A DNA stretch of 64,000 bases from positions 42,022 to 106,021 of the forward strand of contig NZ_BDBZ01000041.1 in assembly GCF_001613245.1 (NCBI RefSeq), written 5' to 3'. Each line of letters begins with the position of its first letter. The first letter of the stretch is position 1. Origin of the DNA: Nocardia speluncae NBRC 108251. GTDB lineage: Bacteria > Actinomycetota > Actinomycetes > Mycobacteriales > Mycobacteriaceae. This document shows positions 1 to 8,741 of this stretch, in pieces. A program made the translations under genes and the position numbers. A model generated the notes under the pieces. That model had not been told where the DNA came from, searched no databases, and was given only the letters and a program-made list of their open reading frames with translations.

Positions 1-1
1 C

Positions 2-376
2 GTCGCCACCATGCGACGGCTGGAACAGGAACGCCACACGGTGAACGTGGTGACCGACCAGGTCGGCTCCCCCACCTACGCCGCCGATCTCGCCGCCGGC
101 CTGCTCGAACTCGCCGGCCGCCCCGAATCGCCCACTGTGCTGCATGCCACGAATTCGGGCCGGGCGAGCTGGTTCGAGGTGGCGCGCGCCGTTTTCGCCG
201 GTATCGGTGCCGACCCCGACCGCGTACAGCCCTGTACATCCGCGGAATTCCCCCGGCCCGCCCCCCGGCCCGCCTTCTCCGTATTGTCCGGCACCGCCTG
301 GCGCGACGCGGGCCTGACACCATTGCGCCCCTGGGAATCCGCGCTCACCGAGGCATTGGCCAGGGCCGCCCGTTAG
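2..376 (+). CDS. rmlD: dTDP-4-dehydrorhamnose reductase, C-terminal part
   Basis: This is the last 124 codons of RmlD; the reading frame is open at the left edge of the window, so the N-terminal NADPH-binding domain lies outside. RmlD reduces dTDP-4-keto-L-rhamnose to dTDP-L-rhamnose, the donor for the rhamnosyl linker of mycolyl-arabinogalactan. The visible part holds the family segment VTDQVGSPTYAADLA (after the Rossmann core) and the C-terminal region ending in LTEALARAAR. wbbL, the enzyme that uses dTDP-rhamnose, begins 11 nt downstream on the same strand, and manB follows; this is the gene order of the mycobacterial rmlD-wbbL-manB locus. The family call is firm; the true start cannot be seen. 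Confidence 0.93.
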   Translation, partial: VATMRRLEQERHTVNVVTDQVGSPTYAADLAAGLLELAGRPESPTVLHATNSGRASWFEVARAVFAGIGADPDRVQPCTSAEFPRPAPRPAFSVLSGTAWRDAGLTPLRPWESALTEALARAAR

Positions 377-387
377 GGTGGGGCGCT

Positions 388-1299
388 GTGAGCGCTTCCG
401 ATACCCCGGGTCAACCCCATGACCGGCCACGACTGGCCGTGGTCACGGTCACGTATTCACCGGGCGAACATCTCGAGCATTTCATCAGCACCCTGAGCAC
501 GGCGACCGCAGATAAACCGCAGGTCATCCTGGCCGACAACGGTTCGACCGACGGTGTCCCGGAACTGGTCGCCGAGGCCAACGCCCATGTGCGGTTCCTA
601 TCGACCGGCGGGAACATCGGTTACGGCGGCGCCATCAACCGGGCCGTCGCCGAGCTGGATCCCGACCTCGACTACGTGCTGATCGCCAACCCCGATATCC
701 GCTGGGGCAACGACTCCATCGACCTCATGCTCGAAGCAGCCCAGCGCTGGCCCCGCGCGGGCGCCATCGGCCCGCTGGTCCGGGAGCTGGACGGCAGCGT
801 CTACCCCTCCGCCCGATCGGTCCCCGGCCTGCTCGACGGTGCCGGTCACGCGATCCTGGGGGCGATCTGGAAAACCAACCCGTGGACCCGCCGCTACCGG
901 CAGGAAAACGAGGAAATCTCCGAACGCGCGGTGGGCTGGCTGTCCGGATCGTGCCTGCTGGTGCGCCGGGAAGCATTCGACTCCATCGACGGATTCGACT
1001 CCCGCTACTTCATGTACATGGAAGACGTCGACTTCGGCGACCGGATGGGCAAGGCCGGCTGGCACAACGTTTTCGTACCGGACGCCGAGGTCACCCACGC
1101 CAAGGGGCACGCCGCCGGCCGTAACCCGGAGAAGATGCTGCCCGCCCACCACGCCAGCGCCTACCAGTTCCAGGCCGACCGGCATCCGCACTGGTGGCAG
1201 GCCCCGCTGCGCTGGGCGTTACGTGCCGGACTTGCGATCCGCTGCCGCATTGCGGTTCGATCCGCACTGCGCACCCGGCAGCAGGAACTCGCCGGCTGA
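388..1299 (+). CDS. wbbL: Rhamnosyltransferase WbbL (GT2), decaprenyl-PP-GlcNAc linker synthesis
   Basis: A 303-residue family-2 glycosyltransferase. In mycolic-acid bacteria WbbL moves L-rhamnose from dTDP-Rha to decaprenyl-diphospho-GlcNAc at the inner face of the membrane, making the linker between peptidoglycan and arabinogalactan. The GT-A signatures are visible: VTYSPGEHLE near the N-terminus, the DNGSTDG motif at about residues 50-56, the DPDLDYVLIANPDI stretch containing the metal/nucleotide-binding acidic residues, and the acceptor-side motif FMYMEDVDFGDR. The GTG start at 388 lies 11 nt after rmlD, and no other plausible start precedes the conserved N-terminal strand. It is probably co-transcribed with rmlD and manB. 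Confidence 0.93.
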   Translation: MSASDTPGQPHDRPRLAVVTVTYSPGEHLEHFISTLSTATADKPQVILADNGSTDGVPELVAEANAHVRFLSTGGNIGYGGAINRAVAELDPDLDYVLIANPDIRWGNDSIDLMLEAAQRWPRAGAIGPLVRELDGSVYPSARSVPGLLDGAGHAILGAIWKTNPWTRRYRQENEEISERAVGWLSGSCLLVRREAFDSIDGFDSRYFMYMEDVDFGDRMGKAGWHNVFVPDAEVTHAKGHAAGRNPEKMLPAHHASAYQFQADRHPHWWQAPLRWALRAGLAIRCRIAVRSALRTRQQELAG

Positions 1300-1352
1300 C
1301 CGGACCGGCCACCGGCCCGGGTCGCGAGGAACGGATGGAACAAGGGAGCTCC

Positions 1353-2426
1353 ATGGCATCACAAGCAGACGCGGTCATCCTGGTCGGCGGGAAGGGCACG
1401 CGGTTACGGCCGCTCACTCTGTCGGCGCCGAAACCGATGCTGCCTACCGCGGGGGTGCCGTTCCTGACCCATCTGCTGTCCCGTATCGCCGCAGCCGGAC
1501 TCACCCATGTTGTGCTCGGCACGTCCTACAAGGCGGAGGTCTTCGAGGAGCATTTCGGTGACGGCGCCGATCTCGGACTGGAGATCGAATATGTCACCGA
1601 AACCGAACCGCTGGGCACCGGCGGCGGTATCCGCAATGTGCTGCCCCGTCTCAGCGCCGACAACGTCATGGTGTTCAACGGTGATGTGCTGGGCGGCACC
1701 GATCTGCGGGCCATCCTGAAAACCCACGAGACCACCGAAGCCGATGTCACCCTGCACCTGGTGCGGGTGAGCGACCCTCGCGCGTTCGGCTGCGTCCCCA
1801 CCGATGCAGAGGGACGGGTTACCGCGTTCCTGGAGAAAACCCAGGATCCGCCGACCGACCAGATCAACGCCGGTTGCTATGTGTTCCGGCGCGAGTACAT
1901 CGAGAAGATTCCGGCCGGCCGCCCGGTATCGGTCGAGCGAGAGGTTTTCCCAGCGCTGCTCACCGAGGGCGCCCGGGTGCAGGGCCACGTCGATACCTCC
2001 TACTGGCGTGATATGGGAACCCCGGAGGATTTCGTCCGCGGATCGGCCGACCTGGTACGCGGTATCGCCCCGTCGCCGATCCTGCCCGGGCAACGCGGTG
2101 AATCGCTCGTCCACGAGGGCGCCGGGGTGGCGCCCGGCGCATTGCTGATCGGCGGTACGGTCGTCGGCCGCGGCGCCGAAGTCGGTGCCGGTGCCCGCCT
2201 CGACGGGGCGATCCTGTTCGACGGCGCCAGAGTGGAAGCGGGCGCCACGGTGGAACGCTCGATCATCGGATTCGGCGCCCGGATCGGGCCCCGTGCGCTG
2301 ATCCGGGACGGGGTCATCGGGGACGGTGCCAGTATCGGCGCACGCTGCGAACTGCTGCGCGGCGCCCGGGTGTGGCCGGGTGTGGAGATTCCCGACGGCG
2401 GGATCCGGTATTCGACGGACGTGTAG
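1353..2426 (+). CDS. manB: Mannose-1-phosphate guanylyltransferase (GDP-mannose pyrophosphorylase)
   Basis: A 357-residue sugar-phosphate nucleotidyltransferase. It makes GDP-mannose from Man-1-P and GTP, feeding lipoarabinomannan, PIM and mannoprotein synthesis. The N-terminal pyrophosphorylase signature VGGKGTRLRPLT (residues about 9-20) and SAPKPMLP are followed by the product-binding segment FNGDVLGG and a C-terminal left-handed beta-helix with hexapeptide repeats (GARIGPRALIRDG and similar). From memory it closely resembles M. tuberculosis Rv3264c over its full length. The ATG at 1353, preceded by GGAG at suitable spacing, gives an N-terminus (MASQADAV) matching that protein. An in-frame ATG at 1335 is a possible alternative. 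It follows wbbL by 53 nt, as in mycobacteria. Confidence 0.92.
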   Translation: MASQADAVILVGGKGTRLRPLTLSAPKPMLPTAGVPFLTHLLSRIAAAGLTHVVLGTSYKAEVFEEHFGDGADLGLEIEYVTETEPLGTGGGIRNVLPRLSADNVMVFNGDVLGGTDLRAILKTHETTEADVTLHLVRVSDPRAFGCVPTDAEGRVTAFLEKTQDPPTDQINAGCYVFRREYIEKIPAGRPVSVEREVFPALLTEGARVQGHVDTSYWRDMGTPEDFVRGSADLVRGIAPSPILPGQRGESLVHEGAGVAPGALLIGGTVVGRGAEVGAGARLDGAILFDGARVEAGATVERSIIGFGARIGPRALIRDGVIGDGASIGARCELLRGARVWPGVEIPDGGIRYSTDV

Positions 2427-2497
2427 CGGCGGTATCGGCGTCGCAGGCCGAGGTTCGGAATCGGCGCCATGCCCTCGAGATAGACCAGCAGTGAAGC

Positions 2498-4066
2498 TCA
2501 GGCGAAACCTACGGCGCGTTCACCCCATGCGGTGAGCAGCTCACCTTCCGGGTCTCCGACCACGCGGTCGACGGTATCGATGAGCAGGGTTTCCCGGGAC
2601 TCCGGATGGTAGGGCGGCCAGTGTTTGGAACCGTCGAGCGCGGCGGGAACCCCGTGCGCGGCGAAGGCAAGCCAGCGGCGAATCATGCGCCCCGATATCT
2701 CGGCGGCTTGCCGACGGCCGCCCAGCCAGAAGGTCGGGTCGTGGTCGAAGGTGCCGAAGTTGCCGAAAATGTAGGGCAGTTCCGTGGCGTGCCCGGCGCC
2801 GACGCGGGCGGCACGCAGCATGGGGGTCGCGTGGTCGAAGCGGTACATCCAGGTCCGGGAATGCTGGGCATGGCCGTCGGCCACCCACAGGGCGGGCATC
2901 CGGAACGCGGCGTCGGTGGACATGGCCAGGGCGCCGCGCGCCTTCGCGAGGTCGGGGTATACGCGAGTGATCTCCGCGATACGTTCCGCCGACAAATCGG
3001 GATGGCCGGCCTGGACCTGTTCGAGCATCATGTTCACCGCTTCCGGGGTGACCGGCATGATCGGCGAACGGAACAGCCGGAACAGCGAGGCCTCGTCCCT
3101 GTTGGTGCCGATGATGAGCGGTACCCGGTGCGAGCGGCCGTCACGAAACCGGTCGGTGGGGTAGCCCGGCAGCAGATCCTCGTCGACCACCGGCGCCGCG
3201 GCAAGGGTACCGGGGGCCTGCAGCGGTACCTCGTCGATCAGCACGGCGGCCGCACGCACGATCAGCTCGATCGGGCAGGTCAGCAGTTCGGCCGCACGTG
3301 ACCTCGGCAATTCCGTCAGTTCCAGGAAGCGTTCCGCCACCCCGGCCGCTCGTTCCCGGCCGTAGACGGCGGTCGCGGGTGGACTCTGCGCGATGGCGCG
3401 CTGAAACAGGCCAGCAGCCCGGGGAGCGGTGAGCAACGCGGTGACACAGCCGGCGCCGGACGATTCCCCGAACAAGGTCACATTGCCGGGGTCGCCGCCG
3501 AAACCGGCGATATTGTCGCGGACCCATCCCAGGGCGGCGAGCTGGTCGAGCAATCCCAGGTTGGGCACGAATTCGTCATGCAGCGACGACAGGTCGAGGA
3601 AGCCGAGGGCCCCGACCCGGTAGTTCACCGTGACGACCACGACATCGCCGGCCGCGGCCAGGTTGGCGCCGTCGTACACGGCCTGCGCGGCCGAACCCAG
3701 GCAGTAGGCGCCGCCGTGCAACCACACCAGCACCGGCCGCGGCTCGTCGGCAGTCGCAGCCGGCGCCCAGACGTTCAACCACAGGCAGTCCTCACCCATG
3801 GACAGCGAACGGTCCATCGGGACGGTGTTGTTCATATCCTGCGGGGCGATCTGCCCGAAGGCGACGCAATCGCGGATCCCGTCCCAGCGTTGCGGTGCCC
3901 GCGGCGGCCGGAACCGCCGCGGGCCGGCGGGGGCAGCGGCATACGGGATACCCCGCCAGACCGATACAGCGCCCTCCCGGGTCCCTCGGACCGCACCGAA
4001 CTCGGTCCCGGCCACCGGCGCGGACCCGTCCACCCCAGGCGCTACCTCGAAGCACTGGACATTCAT
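2498..4066 (-). CDS. Type-B carboxylesterase/lipase
   Basis: A 522-residue alpha/beta-hydrolase of the carboxylesterase/cholinesterase type, expected to hydrolyse carboxylic esters. The family landmarks are all present: RGIPYAAAP near the N-terminus, EDCLWLNVW, the oxyanion-hole segment WLHGGAYCLGS, the nucleophile elbow FGESSGAG and the GTNRDEA segment. The catalytic His lies in the C-terminal third (GAGHATELPYIFG). No signal peptide is apparent, so it is probably cytoplasmic. The ATG at 4066 has a perfect AGGAGG six bases upstream; the GTG at 4069 would be only three bases from it and is less likely. It converges on manB across 71 nt. The natural substrate cannot be predicted. Confidence 0.85.
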   Translation of the reverse strand: MNVQCFEVAPGVDGSAPVAGTEFGAVRGTREGAVSVWRGIPYAAAPAGPRRFRPPRAPQRWDGIRDCVAFGQIAPQDMNNTVPMDRSLSMGEDCLWLNVWAPAATADEPRPVLVWLHGGAYCLGSAAQAVYDGANLAAAGDVVVVTVNYRVGALGFLDLSSLHDEFVPNLGLLDQLAALGWVRDNIAGFGGDPGNVTLFGESSGAGCVTALLTAPRAAGLFQRAIAQSPPATAVYGRERAAGVAERFLELTELPRSRAAELLTCPIELIVRAAAVLIDEVPLQAPGTLAAAPVVDEDLLPGYPTDRFRDGRSHRVPLIIGTNRDEASLFRLFRSPIMPVTPEAVNMMLEQVQAGHPDLSAERIAEITRVYPDLAKARGALAMSTDAAFRMPALWVADGHAQHSRTWMYRFDHATPMLRAARVGAGHATELPYIFGNFGTFDHDPTFWLGGRRQAAEISGRMIRRWLAFAAHGVPAALDGSKHWPPYHPESRETLLIDTVDRVVGDPEGELLTAWGERAVGFA

Positions 4067-4181
4067 CACAGACCTCCTCTACCTGTGCATTCGAGGGTAC
4101 GACCGAACTGGTTACAACTCGGTTCCAGAATTATCGCGTTGCGCCGGAAAAACCGGTTCGCGACATCTCTAGAATTCCGGC

Positions 4182-4400
4182 ATGCCGAGTTACGAATTCC
4201 GGTGCCGCAGCTGCGGCAGTACCTTCGAAGTCAACCGTCCGATGGCGCAGGCATCGGATCCGGCCACCTGCCCGGGTGGCCACGACGACACCGTGAAACT
4301 GCTCACGACCTTCGCGACGACCGGGCGGGCCGCGGCGCCGGCGGTAGCCGCGCCCGCCCCCGCGGGCGGCGGATGCTGTGGCGGGGGCTGCTGTGCCTGA
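4182..4400 (+). CDS. FmdB-family small zinc-ribbon protein
   Basis: A 72-residue protein that begins with the FmdB/CxxC regulatory zinc-ribbon signature MPSYEFRCRSCGSTFE. Two cysteine pairs are visible: CRSC at residues 8-11 and a second, incomplete site (CPGGHDD) that pairs Cys with His/Asp rather than with a second Cys. After an Ala/Pro linker the protein ends in a Cys-rich tail, GGGCCGGGCCA, typical of this family and possibly metal-binding. Members are thought to be regulatory or metal-handling, but no biochemical role is settled. It is transcribed away from the carboxylesterase, with 115 nt between the two starts, so the two probably have separate promoters in that gap. Confidence 0.8.
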   Translation: MPSYEFRCRSCGSTFEVNRPMAQASDPATCPGGHDDTVKLLTTFATTGRAAAPAVAAPAPAGGGCCGGGCCA

Positions 4401-4444
4401 TCGCGGCTCCCGCCGAGCACCGCGCGGGTAGGCCGGCCTCCGGC

Positions 4445-4747
4445 TCAGCTGCCGGGCGTCTCCGGTACCCCGGCGTGCCCACGGTCGATATGGCCCAGAT
4501 CGCGCGCCGGAGCGACGCGATCACGGACACGCTGCTTGAGTACCGCGATATCGGGAAAACCACCGTCGGTTCTGCGCTCCCACACCTGGTCGCCGTCGAC
4601 GGTGATCCGGAAGACCCCACCCTCGCCCGGGATCAACGCGACCTCACCGATATCGGTGCCGAAGGTGGTCAGCAATTCCTGCGCCATCCAGCTGGCCCGT
4701 AGCAGCCAGCGGCACTGGGTGCAGTATTCGATGGCGATACGCGGCAT
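4445..4747 (-). CDS. SelT/SelW/SelH-type (Rdx) thioredoxin-like selenoprotein homologue
   Basis: A 100-residue Rdx-family protein. The redox motif sits at the very N-terminus, RIAIEYCTQCRWLLRA, with CxxC in place of the CxxU of selenoproteins, followed by the family helix (SWMAQELLTTF) and the GVFRITVDG and GGFPD segments. Such proteins are small thioredoxin-fold oxidoreductases with no firmly assigned partner. The ATG at 4747 puts the CxxC at positions 8-11, as usual for the family; a longer open frame upstream to 4951 is not used, because it overlaps the next gene in a different frame. It lies 58 nt downstream of the YchJ-like gene on the same strand and may be co-transcribed with it. Confidence 0.82.
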   Translation of the reverse strand: MPRIAIEYCTQCRWLLRASWMAQELLTTFGTDIGEVALIPGEGGVFRITVDGDQVWERRTDGGFPDIAVLKQRVRDRVAPARDLGHIDRGHAGVPETPGS

Positions 4748-4805
4748 GGCGTGCACACTACCGGTGGCGGGGCCGGGGAGCCGGTGCAGTTCCCGCGGTC
4801 GCGGC

Positions 4806-5192
4806 TCATCCGGCGATATCGCCGTCGACGTAGCACCAGGCCCCGTCGACGCGGGTGAACCTGCTGATCTCGTGCAACCGGCCGCGACCGTCGGGGTCGC
4901 GATAGTGGGCGGTGAATTCCACCGTTCCGGATTGCTCGAACGGGCCGCCACCGGTTACCGCGTGAATTTCCAGGAACAGCCACCGCCGGTCGGAGTCGAG
5001 GTCCAGCCGGTCGGGCCGGGTGCCGGGATACCAGGATCGGCGGAGGTAGCCGGTATCGCCGACCGCGAAGGCGGTGAACCGGGAACGCATCAGCGCTTCG
5101 GCGCTCGGTGCCGGCCGGCCGGCCAGTAGCGGACCGCAGCATTCGGCGAACACTTCGCCACGGCGACAGGGGCACGGTTTCGAATCGTCCAC
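4806..5192 (-). CDS. YchJ-like (UPF0225) SEC-C zinc-motif protein
   Basis: A 128-residue protein of the YchJ family. The N-terminal SEC-C-type metal-binding signature is visible as CPCRRGEVFAECCGP (CxC...CC), followed by the family segment ALMRSRFTAFAVGDTGYL and the NTF2-like body (SWYPGTRPDRL, GTVEFTAHYRD, EISRFTRVDGAWCYVDG). Its function is unknown; SEC-C motifs bind zinc and are often protein-interaction tags. The ATG at 5192 is the only start that keeps the cysteine motif. Its upstream neighbour on the same strand ends 59 nt away. Confidence 0.85.
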   Translation of the reverse strand: MDDSKPCPCRRGEVFAECCGPLLAGRPAPSAEALMRSRFTAFAVGDTGYLRRSWYPGTRPDRLDLDSDRRWLFLEIHAVTGGGPFEQSGTVEFTAHYRDPDGRGRLHEISRFTRVDGAWCYVDGDIAG

Positions 5193-5251
5193 GGCTGACG
5201 ATTCTGCGCGGTCCGCGAAGGCCGAGGTCGCCGGGCCGGGCCTACGGGGGT

Positions 5252-5752
5252 TCAGCGGCGGGTCGCGGCCAGCTCACCGGCGATTCGCGCGGTGTCCTCC
5301 CGCCACCGGCGCAGCTCGGAGACACCCGGCGCCAGCTCGGTATCGTGGTGATGCGCGGCATGGGACAGGGCGGTCCACAGCGCGGCGGTCCGCGCCGCGA
5401 CAGGCGGGTCTGCGATGACCCGCAGGGCCAGCAACTGCGCGCGCATCGGGCAGCGGGCGAGGTCGGGTTCGGTTCGCGCCCACAGCTCGTCCACCGACTG
5501 TTCGAGCGCGATACGCAGAATCCACGCGGTTGCCCGAGACCACACCGCCCCGGCGGCGGGCACCGAACCGTCCAGCAACCGGTCCACCACCACCAGCCGC
5601 TCGGCCACCGTGGGCCGCGGGAGTACGGCTTCGACGGGGCGGCGGCTCGGTGACCGGCCCGGCCGCCGGGCTTCCACCGTCGCACCGCGGCGATCCCGCT
5701 TCCGGACACGCCGCCGCGCCGCGCGCCCGGCCGGCTCGGAGCCGCCGGTCAT
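5252..5752 (-). CDS. Hypothetical protein coupled to an SMC-like ATPase
   Basis: A 166-residue protein of no family that I recognise. It opens with a strongly basic stretch (RAARRRVRKRDRRG), possibly nucleic-acid-binding, followed by an all-helical, Ala/Arg-rich body with a conserved-looking helix (ILRIALEQSVDELWART) and a HAAHHHDTE segment rich in His. The start codon overlaps the stop of the upstream ATPase gene as ATGA (5752-5749), which implies translational coupling and a joint function. An earlier in-frame start at 5863 would lie entirely inside the ATPase gene and is not preferred. It could be a non-catalytic partner subunit of the ATPase; that is inference from position only. Confidence 0.7.
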   Translation of the reverse strand: MTGGSEPAGRAARRRVRKRDRRGATVEARRPGRSPSRRPVEAVLPRPTVAERLVVVDRLLDGSVPAAGAVWSRATAWILRIALEQSVDELWARTEPDLARCPMRAQLLALRVIADPPVAARTAALWTALSHAAHHHDTELAPGVSELRRWREDTARIAGELAATRR

Positions 5753-8259
5753 CGAGCCAGCCAGGTCACGAAGCGTTCGGTATCGGCGATCAGCTCGGAC
5801 AAATCCCGCGCGATCGGAATATGTGCGCCGGCGGTGGCGTCGCGAAGGACCTCGACCGCCCATCGGCCTTCTTTCGCCAGCCGTTTGTTCAGATCCTCGA
5901 TCCGGCGACCGGGCCCCAGGACTGCGAGAGTAATCATGGCCCGGGTGGATTGGGCGGTATCGATGCGCCGCTGCACCTCACGATGATCCATCCCCTCGGC
6001 GAGCAGGACCCGTTTCGCGCGCGCCAAACCGGCCGCCTCGAGGGCCGAGCGGCAGCAACTGGCCACCAGCTCATCCGATATGGCCTGCGGCAGCTGGGGA
6101 GTACGCAGCAACGCGCGGGCGTCGTCGAGGTAGCGGTGCACCGGATCGCTGGACAACCGGATCTCCACCACCGAACGTTCCCGGCGCTGTACTTCCAGAA
6201 TCCGCGCGTCGATCTGCATCCGGCGCACCGCCTCGGCGAGCCGGTCGTCGTGGGTGAAGACCACCACCTGCCGATCCCACGCGACGGTCGCGAGAACGCG
6301 GGCCAGCCCGTCCACCTTCGCCGGGTCCATTGCCTGTACGGGATCGTCGATCACGACGAAGCGGAAGGGGCTGGCGGCCACGGTGGCCCGGGGCAGGAAC
6401 AGGGCCAGGCCGAGAGCATGCAGTTCTCCCTGGCTCATCACCCCGAGGGCCGCCCCGTCCACCTCGTCCACGGTGACGTCGAGTTGCACCCGGCGAGCGG
6501 AATTCGCGTTGCCCTGTAACCGGATTCCGCCGAGCTCGACATTGCTCTGCTGCCGCAAGCTCTGCCAGACCCACCGCGCGGTACCGGCCAGCGGGGCGAG
6601 CCGCTCATCGCGCACGTGGGCGGTGGCCGATTTCAACCAGACCTCGGCGGCCCGAGCGGTTTGCAGTTCCGCTGCCCGGGCGTGCACGGTGCGTGCCAGT
6701 TCGAGCCAGTTGCGCAGACGCGGGATCAACGGGGTCCACGCCTGCTCGAGGCGGTCCAGCTCGACTGCCGCGTGCTGGCGCAGGAAATCTAGTTCACCGT
6801 ACAACCGCTCGCGGACAGCGCCGAGCGTGTCCGGATCCGGGTCGGGGAATTCGATCAGCCTGCGCCACTGTGCCCAGGTTTCGGCAAGGCCCGCGGTATC
6901 GAGGTAGGCGAGTTCCGCCGTGGCGAGTTCCGTGGGTAGCTCCCCGAGCGCGGCATGTAGTCCGGCCAGCACCGCGCTCAGTTCGGTGCGCGCACGTACC
7001 AGGCCGGCCGTTCGTTCGGCGAGTTCGTCGACGGCAGCGGCGGTTTCGGACAGCCACCGCCGGTCCAGGTTTCCCCGGCCGCACACCGGGCAGGGGCATC
7101 CGCTGCCGGATCCGGCACCGCCCTGCGCGGCCAGGGGGCCGGGTGTTCCGCCGCTGCGGCCGCGGCCGGGCCCCGTGGCGGTTTCGTGCTCGGCCACATG
7201 GGAATACGCGATCCGCAGCAGGTCGAGTACGCGCAGATCGGCCGCCGATTCGGGTGAGGTCACCGCCGTCACCTCGGCCTGGGCGACGCGAAGCCTGGCG
7301 AGCAGCGCCTCGACCCGGGACGCAGGTGGCAGTTCGAGGGCCAGCACCGCGCGCAGGGCGGCCGGTTCCGGTCCGCCGGTGGTATCGGACAACAGGCGTT
7401 CCAGGGCCGCGAGGTCGGGATCGGGGTGGCGCAGGATCCGTTCGGCACGCGCTGCCCGACGGTCCGTGTTGCCGGGCAGCTCGGCCAGCAGCAGCTGCCG
7501 TTCCCGGCGAGCGGTGCGGGCCGCGCTCTCCATCTCCAGGCGCGCGGAACGGATGTGCTCGTGCGCGGCGATGAGTTCGTCGAGACCGAGTAACTGATGC
7601 AGGGCGTCGAACAACTCACTGGGTTTCCCGTCGACCAAGGCACCGAGTTCGCTGTAGGACAGGAACGGCCGATACAACTCCATCGGCGGCGTCCACCGGC
7701 CGACGGGGAATGCGGCATCGGGTGCGCCTGCCCGGCGCTGGACCCACTCGCCCCCCGTGAGCAGTTCGCCGGCGGACCACGTCCGGGCGATGGTCAGCGC
7801 TGTCGCCGGGCCGTCCGTACGCAACTCCAATTCGATCCGGACCGGCCCGGGTCGATGCAGGTTGCGCCACCCTTCCCGCCACGCGGCGGAACGGCCGTCC
7901 CAGCGCCGATTCGTACCGGTGAGCGCCAATTCCGCGGCCTCGGCGAAACTGGATTTACCGCTGCCGTTACGGCCGGTGACCAGGGTGAGCCCGGGCCCGG
8001 CCGGTAATTCGAGCACGGTTTCGGGTCCGATACCGCGGAACCCCTCGACCCGGATTGCGCGCAAGAACATGCCGCTGAAATCGAAGGCGCCGCCATCCGC
8101 CGGCCGCGGCGGGTCGCCGGGCGGCGCCGAGGTAGCGAGAGCACACCGAACGATTGCAGCGACCTCGGCCGGCAGGCCGGACTCCCGCTCGAGCTGCCGA
8201 AGTACCAGCTCCCCCGGCCGGATCGGGATTCGCTCGGATTGCTCACACACAGATTCCAC
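5749..8259 (-). CDS. SMC/RecF-like AAA ATPase with central CxxC hook
   Basis: An 836-residue ABC-type (AAA_23-like) ATPase of the RecF/SbcC/Rad50 kind. Visible features: an N-terminal leader of about 60 residues; FLRAIRVEGFRGIG, typical of the SMC head; Walker A GRNGSGKS at about residues 97-104; long Arg/Glu/Ala-rich helical stretches; a mid-protein hook motif CPCPVCGRG; an ABC signature-like SQGELHALGL; and Walker B VVIDDPVQAMDP followed by FTHDD. Such proteins act on DNA ends or sense nucleic acid in repair and defence. The GTG at 8259 is chosen because GGAG lies five bases upstream; a GTG at 8250 is the alternative. The open frame runs on to 9387 but lies over a gene on the other strand. 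It is divergent from the SWIM operon. Confidence 0.8.
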   Translation of the reverse strand: MESVCEQSERIPIRPGELVLRQLERESGLPAEVAAIVRCALATSAPPGDPPRPADGGAFDFSGMFLRAIRVEGFRGIGPETVLELPAGPGLTLVTGRNGSGKSSFAEAAELALTGTNRRWDGRSAAWREGWRNLHRPGPVRIELELRTDGPATALTIARTWSAGELLTGGEWVQRRAGAPDAAFPVGRWTPPMELYRPFLSYSELGALVDGKPSELFDALHQLLGLDELIAAHEHIRSARLEMESAARTARRERQLLLAELPGNTDRRAARAERILRHPDPDLAALERLLSDTTGGPEPAALRAVLALELPPASRVEALLARLRVAQAEVTAVTSPESAADLRVLDLLRIAYSHVAEHETATGPGRGRSGGTPGPLAAQGGAGSGSGCPCPVCGRGNLDRRWLSETAAAVDELAERTAGLVRARTELSAVLAGLHAALGELPTELATAELAYLDTAGLAETWAQWRRLIEFPDPDPDTLGAVRERLYGELDFLRQHAAVELDRLEQAWTPLIPRLRNWLELARTVHARAAELQTARAAEVWLKSATAHVRDERLAPLAGTARWVWQSLRQQSNVELGGIRLQGNANSARRVQLDVTVDEVDGAALGVMSQGELHALGLALFLPRATVAASPFRFVVIDDPVQAMDPAKVDGLARVLATVAWDRQVVVFTHDDRLAEAVRRMQIDARILEVQRRERSVVEIRLSSDPVHRYLDDARALLRTPQLPQAISDELVASCCRSALEAAGLARAKRVLLAEGMDHREVQRRIDTAQSTRAMITLAVLGPGRRIEDLNKRLAKEGRWAVEVLRDATAGAHIPIARDLSELIADTERFVTWLAR

Positions 8260-8741
8260 GACTTCTCCACCCCCTCGGGACCACCCGCACTCCCCGGCCC
8301 CGGGCGTGATCGAACGATCGAAAGCTGTGCCGAACGCTACCGGATAACAGCACGATCGTGTAGGAGGAAGGGGGCGGTATGCGTCCGGGACGGTGCGGTG
8401 GCGGCGGTTCACGAACCGGCCGTGCCGGTGCGGAGGCGAACCTGCCCGCGGGGATGGGATCTGGTCATCGGCCGATCCGACTCCGACCGATGGCCACCCC
8501 TCGCCAACCCCGTCGGGCAGCTCGTTGGTGTCACCCTCCAGGGGGCGGCTCGGTCTGGCCGAACAGGACAGGATGCCAGAGGTCTCGGGATTGCGCAAGC
8601 GCAGAGACAGGCGAATACCTCTCGGCGACAACCTCTTCCACATCCCGGCCGTGGTGACACCGATTGTGTCGGTGCGGTGCGATACAACTCTTCGGACCGA
8701 GAAAACGGGGGCACAATGATCGAACGATACGGACTCACCGG
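8260..8741. promoter_or_regulatory. Divergent 482-nt intergenic region between the ATPase pair and the SWIM operon
   Basis: This gap separates the starts of two divergent units, so it must contain promoters in both directions, but I could not identify convincing -35/-10 pairs. An AGGAGG at about 8362-8367 precedes an ATG at 8379 whose 92-codon frame has a composition unlike a real gene. No clear long inverted repeat was seen. It is long for this gene-dense genome, which suits regulated expression of the flanking units. Confidence 0.45.

Noticed and set aside
8379..8657. 92-codon frame after AGGAGG in the divergent region
   Set aside because: Spacing to the ribosome site is long, composition is unlike a protein and no domain is visible.
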